Assembly (NCBI RefSeq): GCF_002261425.1 | Contig: NZ_NEVJ01000003.1 | Location: 558,001-622,000 of the forward strand | Source: Bordetella genomosp. 9 | GTDB lineage: Bacteria; Pseudomonadota; Gammaproteobacteria; Burkholderiales; Burkholderiaceae_B | Direction: 5' to 3' | Length of the DNA: 64,000 nucleotides | In this document: one piece after another, positions 17,093 to 24,970 of the stretch | Position numbering within the stretch: position 1 is the stretch's first letter | Layout of the letters: every line of letters begins with the position of its first letter | Notes under the pieces: generated by a model | Database searches by the model: none | What the model was told of the DNA's origin: nothing | Seen by the model: only the letters and a program-made list of their open reading frames with translations | Program-made: the position numbers and the translations under genes

Positions 17093-17456
17093 ATCGCAGA
17101 GCGTGGCGGGCATTCCGCGGGTCGACCCGCGACTGCCAGGTTGGACGATGCGGCGGTTCCCGTCCCGGGCGCGGGTGCAGCCTGGCGCCGGCGGTCGATC
17201 AGCCGGGGGCGATTGTAAAAGCCCGGCGAGAAAAATGGCGAATTGTTTCAAAGTCCTTTAATTGCGGGGCGCGCGCGGCCGGCCCGCCAAGGACCGCGGC
17301 GCCATGCTGTCGCACGAGCGGTGGCAGCCGCGTCCAGATGAAACATTGCCGCACGCCGGCACGGCTGTTGCTGAACAACCGGCCTGCGCCCGTACGCCGC
17401 GTCTTCCACGCACGGCGCAGGGTTGTTGCCTGAACCCCTATGTAAGGAGAATCACA
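17093..17456. other. Intergenic region between the autotransporter and CsbD-like genes
   Basis: A 364-nt gap between divergent genes if the autotransporter starts at 17092. It should hold both promoters. I see an AAGGAGA ribosome site for the CsbD-like gene at 17444-17450 but no convincing -35/-10 pair, and no repeat or small gene. Part of the gap stays open in frame with the autotransporter up to a TTG at 17251. Confidence 0.5.
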
Positions 17457-17708
17457 ATGCTGGAAAAAGCTGAAGGTACCGCGCAAAAATGGGCCGGCAA
17501 GGCGCAAGACGCCATCGGCGAGGTCACCGGCGACGCCGGCACCCAGATCAAGGGTAAGGCACGCGAACTGGCCGGGCGCACGCAGGAATCCTATGGCGAT
17601 GCGCTGAACATGGTGCGCGATTGCGCCTCCAGTAATCCCATCGCCACGGTGGCGGTGGCTGTCGGCGCCGGCCTGCTGCTGGGTGCCATGCTGTCGTCGC
17701 GCCGTTAA
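17457..17708 (+). CDS. CsbD-like stress protein with C-terminal membrane anchor
   Basis: An 83-residue protein with two parts. Residues 1-45 carry the CsbD-type pattern (EGTAQKWAGKAQDAIGEVTGD, then KGKARELAGRTQ), a hydrophilic helical module induced by general stress in many bacteria. Residues 60-80 form one hydrophobic, glycine-spaced segment (SNPIATVAVAVGAGLLLGAML) ending in SSRR, as in the ElaB/YqjD ribosome- and membrane-associated proteins. It starts at ATG 17457 with AAGGAGA 6 nt upstream; the frame extends upstream without support. The mixed character means either family name could be assigned by a database. Confidence 0.8.
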   Translation: MLEKAEGTAQKWAGKAQDAIGEVTGDAGTQIKGKARELAGRTQESYGDALNMVRDCASSNPIATVAVAVGAGLLLGAMLSSRR

Positions 17709-17769
17709 GCCCGCCCATCCGGACCGGCGCGGACAGGCCCAAGGCCTGCAGCGTCCGCCCCGGCCATCC

Positions 17770-17791
17770 ATGCGCCGCGCCAGCGGCGCAT
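17770..17791 (+). terminator. Probable intrinsic terminator between convergent genes
   Basis: A perfect 9-bp stem, ATGCGCCGC (17770-17778) and GCGGCGCAT (17783-17791), with a 4-nt GCCA loop, is followed on the plus strand by a short T-rich stretch (TTCATT). It lies 62 nt after the CsbD-like stop and immediately beyond the stop of the convergent ABC operon, so it may serve both directions. The T-tract is weak. Confidence 0.5.
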
Positions 17792-17792
17792 T

Positions 17793-18809
17793 TCATTCGT
17801 GGCTGCCGCCGGTGTGCAGATGGCAGGTAGCGAAATGCCCTGGCGCGAGCTGAGCGCGTGGCGGCGCGGTCTTGCGGCAGATGTCCATCGCAAATTTGCA
17901 GCGCGGATGGAAACCGCAGCCTTGCGGCCGGTCGTATGGCGACGGCCGTTCACCACGCACCGGTTCCGCCGCAATGCGCGCCTTGCCCAGCGCGGGCGCG
18001 GCTTCCAGCAGCGCCATCGTGTAAGGATGGCCAGGCCGTGCAAATAGCTCCGCGGTCGGCGCTTCCTCGACGACTTCTCCCAGGTACATCACGGCAACGC
18101 GGTCGCTGACCCGTTCGACCACGGATAGATCGTGGCTGATGAACATGTAGCTCAATCCCAGCGATTCCCGCAGGTCCTGGAACAGATTGAGTATCTGGGC
18201 CTGCACCGAAACGTCCAGCGCGGATACCGGCTCGTCGCAAACGATCAGCCTGGGCCCGACCGTCAAGGCGCGAGCGATCCCGACGCGTTGCGCCTGGCCT
18301 CCGGACAACTGACGGGGGTAGCGTTGCGCCATCTGCGCCGGCAGGCCGACCTTGCTCAGCAAGGCCAGCACCTGTTCGCGGCGCTCCCGAACCGACAGGC
18401 CCGTATGGACCGTCAAGGCTTCATCCAGGATCTGCCCGACCCTCTGACGCGGGTTCAGGGACGCGATGGGGCTCTGGAAGATCATCTGCACGTGCCGCCG
18501 CGCTTCCTTGGCCGCGGGTCCTTGCAGCTGAGCCATGGGCGTTCCGTGCAGCCGCACGTCGCCCGCGTCCGGCACCAGCAGCCGCGCCGCAATCCGTCCC
18601 AGCGTCGACTTGCCGCAACCGGATTCGCCCACGATACCGACGGCTTCGCCCGGATCGACGGCCAGGGTCACATGGCTCACGGCATGCACGATGCGGCGGC
18701 TCCTGGGCACCGCCGCCGGCATCAGGCCACGCAGCCAATTGGCGCGGCCGAATTTCTTCGACACCTGGTGCAGCGACAGTAGCGGGGTGCCATTGCTTGC
18801 GTCCCTCAT
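17793..18809 (-). CDS. Oligopeptide-type ABC transporter ATPase (DppF/OppF-like), system 1
   Basis: A 338-residue ABC ATPase. Walker A is GESGCGKST, the signature is LSGGQAQRVGIARAL, Walker B is LIVCDEPVSALD, and the Opp/Dpp-specific C-terminal extension has the Cys cluster CGFHPRCKFAMDIC, which in relatives holds an iron-sulfur cluster. The ATG at 18809 overlaps the stop of the DppD-like gene (ATGA, 18806-18809). It is the last gene of the HyuA-HyuB-DppABCDF operon and pairs with the next ATPase to power import. Confidence 0.92.
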   Translation of the reverse strand: MRDASNGTPLLSLHQVSKKFGRANWLRGLMPAAVPRSRRIVHAVSHVTLAVDPGEAVGIVGESGCGKSTLGRIAARLLVPDAGDVRLHGTPMAQLQGPAAKEARRHVQMIFQSPIASLNPRQRVGQILDEALTVHTGLSVRERREQVLALLSKVGLPAQMAQRYPRQLSGGQAQRVGIARALTVGPRLIVCDEPVSALDVSVQAQILNLFQDLRESLGLSYMFISHDLSVVERVSDRVAVMYLGEVVEEAPTAELFARPGHPYTMALLEAAPALGKARIAAEPVRGERPSPYDRPQGCGFHPRCKFAMDICRKTAPPRAQLAPGHFATCHLHTGGSHE

Positions 18810-19813
18810 GTGGCGGGTGCTTCTTCTTCGATCTGCAGCGGCTTGACGCAGCGCACCTGCCGCGCCGCCGACGGCGCGCTCATCGGCACGGGGACATGGC
18901 AAGCGGCTTCGGCGTGCGGACAGCGCGGTGCGAAGCGGCATCCCGTAGGCCAGTTGCCCAAGGCCGGGGCCTCGCCGCGGATCTGCGGCAGCCGCGCCAT
19001 GCCCCGGTTGCTGCTGGGGATCGCCCCGAGCAGCGCCTTGGTATAGGGATGGAAAGGTCGGTCGAGGATTTCCGCGGTCGGGCCCTCTTCCACGATCTGG
19101 CCGGCATACATGACGGCGACGCGATCGGCCAGCATGCTGACGACCGCCATATCGTGGGTGATCCAGATCGCCGCCGTGCCCGCCTGCATGCACAATTTGC
19201 GGACTTCGTACAGGATCTGCGCCTGGGTCGTGACATCGAGCGCCGTCGTGGGTTCGTCGCCGATGACCACGTCGGGCCGATTGATCATGGCCAGCGCGAT
19301 GCAGATGCGCTGGCGCATGCCGCCGGAAAGCTGGTGCGGATACGCCCGCATGCGTTCCTTGGGCCCGGATACGTCCAGCTTGACGAGCATTTCCATCGCC
19401 AGCTTCTCGGCCTCGGCGCGGGACTTCCGGGCATGCGCGCGCACCACGTTGCAGAGCTGGTCCCCTATCGTCATCGTCGGGCACAGGGCGCTCATGGGGT
19501 CCTGAAAGACCATCGAGATACGGTCGCCGCGCAAGGCGCGCATCCGCGTGTCGGATGCGCCGCGCAGCTCGGTGCCGGCGAATCGCACGCTGCCCTCGAC
19601 GATACGGCCCGGCGGGTCGATCAGGCCCATGATGGACGCGCCGGTGACGGACTTGCCGGATCCGGACTCGCCCACCAGGCAAAGGATTTCCCCCCGCTTC
19701 AGCATGAACGAGATCCCGTCGATCGCCCGCCGTGCCTTTCCAGGCGGGCCGAACTCGGTGGAAAGTCCCTGCACCTCGAGGACGGTCGTGGCATCCTGGG
19801 TGTTCATCGGCAT
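18806..19813 (-). CDS. Oligopeptide-type ABC transporter ATPase (DppD/OppD-like), system 1
   Basis: A 335-residue ABC ATPase. Walker A GESGSGKS is at residues 48-55, followed by the signature LSGGMRQR, Walker B VVIGDEPTTALD, a switch His in WITHD and the C-terminal CRFAPRCPHAEAAC cluster typical of peptide/nickel importers. It overlaps the upstream permease gene by one base and the downstream DppF-like gene by 4 nt, so the operon is tightly coupled. Energises uptake of the ligand captured by the solute-binding protein encoded at 21657. Confidence 0.92.
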   Translation of the reverse strand: MPMNTQDATTVLEVQGLSTEFGPPGKARRAIDGISFMLKRGEILCLVGESGSGKSVTGASIMGLIDPPGRIVEGSVRFAGTELRGASDTRMRALRGDRISMVFQDPMSALCPTMTIGDQLCNVVRAHARKSRAEAEKLAMEMLVKLDVSGPKERMRAYPHQLSGGMRQRICIALAMINRPDVVIGDEPTTALDVTTQAQILYEVRKLCMQAGTAAIWITHDMAVVSMLADRVAVMYAGQIVEEGPTAEILDRPFHPYTKALLGAIPSSNRGMARLPQIRGEAPALGNWPTGCRFAPRCPHAEAACHVPVPMSAPSAARQVRCVKPLQIEEEAPAT

Positions 19814-20682
19814 CAGGATGCCCCCGGCTCGCGCATTTCACGCAGTCGGTTGCCGACTGCGTTCATGCTGAAGATCACGAACATCAGGGTCAGCCCGGGA
19901 TAGACGGTCAGCCAGAAATCGCCACGGAGCATGAAGGCATAACCGTTAGAGATCAGCATGCCCAGTGAAGGCGACGTGACCGGCACGCCCAGGCCCAGAA
20001 AGGACAGCGTCGCTTCCAACAGCACCGCGCTGGCGGTCTGCACGATGATGAGAACGCTGAGCGGCGTGACGCAGTTGGGCAGCAGATGCCGGAACATGAT
20101 GCGCCAGCCGGAATAGCCCAGGCAGCGCGCGGCCTCGATGTACTCCTTCTTGCGTTCGGCCACGCCCACGCTGCGCACGGTGCGTGCGTAAGTGGCCCAT
20201 TGCACCGCGATAATGGCGATGACGACTTTATCCGCGCCCGTGCCGAACACCGACAGCAGCACCAGGGCGATCAGGATGGAAGGAAAGGCGAGCTGCAGAT
20301 CGACCAGACGCATCATCAGGCTATCCATGGCGCCGCCGAAATAGGCGGCCGCCAGGCCGACGGTGACACCGATCAGCAGCGCCCCCACAGTGGCCGCAAG
20401 CGCCACCCCCATGCTGGTGCGCAGGCCATAGACGATGGAGCTGAGCACGTCCCTGCCCTGGTCGTCGGTCCCCAGCAGGTGGAAGGCGCCATCCATATCG
20501 GCCTCGGCCGGCGGCACCAGCGAGTTGGTGATCGACAATTGCGACAGGTCGTAGGGATTCTGCGGACAGAAATACGGGCCGATCGTGCACGCCAGCAGGG
20601 TCAGGACCAGGATAGCCATGGCCACCGCGGGTATCACGCCGCCGCGGCTCAAGCCTAGCCAGGACTTCCACAGGCGCTTCAT
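19813..20682 (-). CDS. Oligopeptide-type ABC permease (DppC-like), system 1
   Basis: A 289-residue inner-membrane permease with about six membrane segments. It shows the DppC hallmarks: [21 protein letters not shown] near residue 70 and an EAA loop ([21 protein letters not shown]). It starts at ATG 20682, which overlaps the stop of the DppB-like gene by 4 nt; a GGAG is just upstream. An in-frame extension over the DppB-like gene is a shadow. It forms the translocation channel with the DppB-like subunit. Confidence 0.92.
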   Translation of the reverse strand: MKRLWKSWLGLSRGGVIPAVAMAILVLTLLACTIGPYFCPQNPYDLSQLSITNSLVPPAEADMDGAFHLLGTDDQGRDVLSSIVYGLRTSMGVALAATVGALLIGVTVGLAAAYFGGAMDSLMMRLVDLQLAFPSILIALVLLSVFGTGADKVVIAIIAVQWATYARTVRSVGVAERKKEYIEAARCLGYSGWRIMFRHLLPNCVTPLSVLIIVQTASAVLLEATLSFLGLGVPVTSPSLGMLISNGYAFMLRGDFWLTVYPGLTLMFVIFSMNAVGNRLREMREPGAS

Positions 20683-21653
20683 TCTCCTGCTCCCGATAGC
20701 CGGATGCGCGGATCTATCATCGAACAGACCACGTCGACAATCGCGTTGGTGAGCGTCACCAGGATCACCACGAACAGGATGTAGGCCACCACGACGGGAC
20801 GGTCGGCGTTGCGGATGGAGTCCATGATCAGTTTGCCTATGCCCGGCCAGGCGAATACGGTCTCGGTGACCACCGAGAACGCCACCAGCGCGCTGAAAAT
20901 CAAGCCCATCACGGTCACGATGGGCACCAGCATGCTGCGCAGCGCGTAGCGCAGCACCAGCGCACGATGCGGAATGCCCAGCGCGCGTGCGAAGCGGATG
21001 TGATCCAGCCGCATGGTTTCCTCCAGGCTGGTCTCGGTCATGCGCAGCAGCACGCTCATGGGGAAAACGGACAGCGTGACCGCGGGCATGAGCAGATGCA
21101 ACCATCCATCCGCGGTCAGGAAACTGGCATGCAGCCCGAAGAATTCACCCACGGCGCCCCGGCCGCCGCTGGGCAGCAGCTGGTAATTGACCGACAACAG
21201 CATGATCAGCACCAGCCCCAGCCAGAAAGACGGCACGCTGATGCCGATGATGGACACGTTGGAGATGAGTTTCCGGGCGGCGCGATGGCCGCCATAGCCC
21301 GCAAGTATGCCCAACGGCATGCCGACCACGATGGCGATGAGCATCGCGCATACCACCAGCTCCAGCGTGGCGGGAAAACGCTCGACGATCAGTTTCAAGG
21401 CCGGCTCGGCGAATACGTATGACGTGCCGAGTTCGCCGCGCAGCGCATGGACCAGGAATAGCCAGTACTGCTCCATCAAGGGCTTGTCCAGCCCGAGCTC
21501 CTTGACCGTGCGCGCCACCACGTCCGCCGGCGTCTGCGGATTCACGAGCATGGCCACGGGGTCGCCGATGGCGTACACCGCGATAAACACCAGGATCGAC
21601 GTCGCCAGCACGACGCCGATCGCCTGGCACAGGCGTCCGATCAGGAACCGCAT
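20679..21653 (-). CDS. Oligopeptide-type ABC permease (DppB-like), system 1
   Basis: A 324-residue inner-membrane permease. The N-terminal segment LIGRLCQAIGVVLATSILVFIAVY is followed by a periplasmic region with the family's GLDKPLMEQYWLF pattern. The EAA loop is DHIRFARALGIPHRALVLRYALR. Six membrane segments are expected. It begins 3 nt after the solute-binding protein gene, so expression is coupled. Confidence 0.92.
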   Translation of the reverse strand: MRFLIGRLCQAIGVVLATSILVFIAVYAIGDPVAMLVNPQTPADVVARTVKELGLDKPLMEQYWLFLVHALRGELGTSYVFAEPALKLIVERFPATLELVVCAMLIAIVVGMPLGILAGYGGHRAARKLISNVSIIGISVPSFWLGLVLIMLLSVNYQLLPSGGRGAVGEFFGLHASFLTADGWLHLLMPAVTLSVFPMSVLLRMTETSLEETMRLDHIRFARALGIPHRALVLRYALRSMLVPIVTVMGLIFSALVAFSVVTETVFAWPGIGKLIMDSIRNADRPVVVAYILFVVILVTLTNAIVDVVCSMIDPRIRLSGAGE

Positions 21654-21656
21654 CGG

Positions 21657-23240
21657 TTATTTACCCGCCGGACGGACCGTATCCGCGATGGTGGATTCGT
21701 TGAAGTAAGGCGTGAAGTCCATGTCCTTGCGAGTTGCCACCGCGACGCTTTGCGCATGCATGGGGATCACCGCGACATCGGCCATGGCCAGCTGCGTGGC
21801 TTTTCGTTCCAGCGCCAGGCGCTTGTCGCGGTCCACCGTGACGCGGGCCTCGTCGATCAGCTTGTCCACCTCGGGATTGGCGTAATGGGTCAGGTTCCAG
21901 GTGCCCAGCTTCCTGGCCGCATCGTAGCTATGGATGCAGTTCTGCAGCAGATCGATGGCTTCGCCGCTGCCGGCGCTGCTCCAGCTGAGCATGGCCACGC
22001 TGCCGCGGGGACCGTCGTGCTTGGTCATCTGGGCCCAGAACACCGCGGGGGGCGCCAGCGCGACATTGGTCTTGATGTTGATGCGCCCGAACATCTGGCC
22101 CAGGGTCTGGCAGATGCGCGCATCGTTCACCAGGCGGCCGTTGGTGCAGCGAAGAGTCAGGTTGAAGCCCTCTTCCCAGCCGGCCTCTTTCATCAGCCGC
22201 TTGGCCTCGGCCAGGTCATAGCGGGCGGCCGGAATGTCGTCCGAATAGCCGCCAACGCCCTTGGTCACCAGTTGGTTCGATGGGAATGACAGGCCGTTCA
22301 TGATCCGGTCGCGAATGGCGTCGCGATTGATGGCCAGCGACATGGCCTTGCGCACGCGTACGTCCTTGAAGGGATTCTTGGCCAAGGGCTTGCCATCGTT
22401 GCCGGTGACGTCCGGCGTGACGTCACGCTCGGAATCGACGGCCAGGAACACCACGCGATCAGCGGGACCGACGTGCATGGCGAAGCGGCCGTCTTTCTTG
22501 ATGCGCTCGACGTCGCCCGTGGGTATTCCGTCGGCCACATCGACGTCGCCGGCAAGCAACGCCGCGACGCGGGCGGCATCGTCGGTGATGAAGCGGAACG
22601 TCACTTTGTCCCAACGGGCCTTGGTACCGTAATACTGGTCGTTGCGCGTCACCACCAGGCTTTCGCCGGGCTTGTAGCTGGCGAACTTGTATTGGGCCGC
22701 GCCGATATCGGCCTTGCCGGAAATGAAGTCAGCCTGGGTGGCGGATTCCGCGACGGCCTTGGGCAGCACCGCAATCTGCGTCATGGCGACGGGAAGCGTC
22801 GGATACGGCTTTTCCGTGACGAGCTGCACGGTCAGGTCGTCCGGCGCCTTCATCTCCGTCACGCCGGAAAACAGGCCCGCATAGCTGCCGATGGCATTGG
22901 GCAGGGTGCGCGCTCGTTTGTACGAGGCGATGACGTCGGCCGCCGTGACGGGCTTGCCGTCGTCGAAATGCAGGCCCGGGCGCAGCTTGAATTCCCACAC
23001 CGTATCCGATACAGGTGCGAACGAGGCCGCCAATCCGGGCAAGGCTTCGTTGTGCGGCCCCTGCTTGACCAGGAAGCCCAGGTACTGCCAATAGAACTGC
23101 AGGTTGGACGCCGACCACGCGTAATGCGGATCCATGACGACTTCATTCCTGGAAGCGATCTTCAGGTCGGCCCCGTTGGCGGCGCCCATGCCCAGCGCCA
23201 GTGCCAAGGCCAGGCTGCCAAGGGCGGATTTGCGTACCAT
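21657..23240 (-). CDS. Family 5 extracellular solute-binding protein (DppA-like), system 1
   Basis: A 527-residue periplasmic receptor of the peptide/nickel/opine family 5. A signal peptide of about 23 residues ends at AANGA. The mature part starts with DLKIASRNEVVMDPHYAW and contains the DGKPVTAADVIASYKRA and VRKAMSLAINRDAIRDR blocks that mark this family. It lies 75 nt downstream of HyuB in the same direction and heads the transporter half of the operon. Family 5 receptors bind peptides, opines, glutathione or other amine-containing compounds; the HyuAB partners suggest a cyclic or acylated amino compound. Confidence 0.9.
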   Translation of the reverse strand: MVRKSALGSLALALALGMGAANGADLKIASRNEVVMDPHYAWSASNLQFYWQYLGFLVKQGPHNEALPGLAASFAPVSDTVWEFKLRPGLHFDDGKPVTAADVIASYKRARTLPNAIGSYAGLFSGVTEMKAPDDLTVQLVTEKPYPTLPVAMTQIAVLPKAVAESATQADFISGKADIGAAQYKFASYKPGESLVVTRNDQYYGTKARWDKVTFRFITDDAARVAALLAGDVDVADGIPTGDVERIKKDGRFAMHVGPADRVVFLAVDSERDVTPDVTGNDGKPLAKNPFKDVRVRKAMSLAINRDAIRDRIMNGLSFPSNQLVTKGVGGYSDDIPAARYDLAEAKRLMKEAGWEEGFNLTLRCTNGRLVNDARICQTLGQMFGRINIKTNVALAPPAVFWAQMTKHDGPRGSVAMLSWSSAGSGEAIDLLQNCIHSYDAARKLGTWNLTHYANPEVDKLIDEARVTVDRDKRLALERKATQLAMADVAVIPMHAQSVAVATRKDMDFTPYFNESTIADTVRPAGK

Positions 23241-23314
23241 CTTGCTCTCCTTTCCGTCGAATACGGTGGGCTTGCCCGCACGCGATTTCGCCGCGGCGGC
23301 GGGTCAGTCCATGT

Positions 23315-24970
23315 TCAGATATAGCCTTGCTCGATGTCGCGAGCGCGGTCGTCCGCGCTGCGCTTCGCCGGGTCCCCGTAGCCGCCGCCACCCGCGCTGC
23401 GGATGACGATCACATCGCCGCGTTTGTACAGTTGCGGCTTGGACTGCACGGCGGTCACGGCCTGTTCCTCCACCATGCCGGGGTTGTAGAGGATCACGCC
23501 TTCCGCGCCCCGGGCGCCGCCGTCGGCGCCCCAGGGCGCCGTCTGAGCGCTCGACTGCTGCAGTTTGGCGCTGCCGACCGCGCTGCTGCACAGGATCTCG
23601 TAGACGCGCTCGATGCCCAGGCCGCCGCGGTGCATGCCATCGCCGCCGGACCCCGGAATGAGCGCAGATTTCAGGACGCGCACGGGACTGAAGGTTTCCA
23701 TTACTTCGGCCGACAGGATGCTGCAATTGCCGCCATGCGTGTCCACGGCATTCAGGCCGTCGGCACTCCGGGATCCGCCCATGCCTCCCCCGATGATGTC
23801 GAGGATGGCGAAGGGTTTAGGTGTCGGCATCTGCGGGCGGTCATCCAAGCCGCCGGCGCGGAAGATGGGAAAGGAAATATGCGCGCCCGCCGCGCTGCGC
23901 CCGGGCACGGCGGGCGCCAACGCCTTCAGGACCGCATCCGCGACGGCCTGCGCGATGTAGTGACGGCTGCCCACCGCCGCCGCGCGGCGCGGATTGAGGA
24001 TGCAGCCTTCCGGCGCGCTGATCGATACGGGGCGATTGCACCCGCCGTTCTGCGGGATATCCGGCGTCAACAGACATTTGAGCGCGTAGCTGGTCAGCGA
24101 GACGGTCGACGACCATGGAACGTTCAGCGCGCAGCGCACCTGATCGCTGGATCCCGCAAAATCGACCGCGATCGCGTTGCCTTCGACTGTGACCCTGGCG
24201 CGGACGTGTATCAGCTCGTCGGACGAGATATTGTTCTCGACCAGCGTTTCGGCCTCGTAGGTGCCGCCGGGCAGATCGGCGATGACGGCCCGCGTATAGC
24301 GTTCGCCGTAGTCCAGCGTTGCGGCGGCCAGCCGCCGGAATCCGGCGTTGCCGTGCTGCTGGGCCAGTTCGGCAAGGCGTCGCTCGGCAGTGCGGCAGCC
24401 GGCGACCTGGGCGCGCAGATCGCCGAAGCAGGCCTTGGGATAGCGCACATTGGATTCGATGAAGGCGCTGATGATGGGGTTCTGGCGTCCTTCCTCGATG
24501 AAGCGGACCGGCGGAAAGATCAGGCCTTCCGCGAACACTTCGACGTTGTCGACCACGGTGGTGCCGGGAAACCGTCCGCCGATGTCGATGTGGTGGGCGA
24601 TGGTGGACGCCACCGCGATCAGCTCGCCGTCGTTGAAAACCGGGCTGAACAAGGTGATGTCCGGCGTGTGGGTGCAGCCCTTGTAGGGATCGTTGCAGAT
24701 CAGGACATCGCCGGGCTTCCAGGTTTCGAGGGGAATGGCATGGCGCAGGTGGCTGAGCGCCGTCGCCATGGTGCCCAGCTGCGCCGTCACGGTCTCCGAC
24801 TGCGCCAGCATCTCGCCATCCGGCGTGAACATGGCGGTCGCGTAGTCGTACATGTCCCAGATGATGGAGGAATAGGCGCTGCGCCGCAGGGCGCGCGACA
24901 TTTCTTCCGCGATGCCGACCAACTGGTGTTGGAAGATGTCGCGGTCTATCGTGGCGGGTTCCTGGCTCAT
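23315..24970 (-). CDS. Hydantoinase B / oxoprolinase family protein (HyuB, second copy)
   Basis: A 551-residue HyuB-type subunit with the motif CNDPYKGCTHTPDITLFSPVF at about residues 93-113, in which the usual GGTHLPD is changed to GCTHTPD. The C-terminal GGDGMHRGGLGIERVYE block is also present. Its start overlaps the stop of the HyuA gene by 4 nt, so the subunits are translationally coupled. It sits directly upstream of the DppABCDF-type transporter, which gives the pair an import system of its own. The sequence is clearly different from the other two HyuB copies, so it is not a recent duplicate. Confidence 0.88.
   Translation of the reverse strand: MSQEPATIDRDIFQHQLVGIAEEMSRALRRSAYSSIIWDMYDYATAMFTPDGEMLAQSETVTAQLGTMATALSHLRHAIPLETWKPGDVLICNDPYKGCTHTPDITLFSPVFNDGELIAVASTIAHHIDIGGRFPGTTVVDNVEVFAEGLIFPPVRFIEEGRQNPIISAFIESNVRYPKACFGDLRAQVAGCRTAERRLAELAQQHGNAGFRRLAAATLDYGERYTRAVIADLPGGTYEAETLVENNISSDELIHVRARVTVEGNAIAVDFAGSSDQVRCALNVPWSSTVSLTSYALKCLLTPDIPQNGGCNRPVSISAPEGCILNPRRAAAVGSRHYIAQAVADAVLKALAPAVPGRSAAGAHISFPIFRAGGLDDRPQMPTPKPFAILDIIGGGMGGSRSADGLNAVDTHGGNCSILSAEVMETFSPVRVLKSALIPGSGGDGMHRGGLGIERVYEILCSSAVGSAKLQQSSAQTAPWGADGGARGAEGVILYNPGMVEEQAVTAVQSKPQLYKRGDVIVIRSAGGGGYGDPAKRSADDRARDIEQGYI

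Noticed and set aside
17794..19841. 682-codon frame read as one fused ABC protein
   Set aside because: Only the part from 18809 down is protein-like; the upstream half is a shadow of the DppD-like gene.
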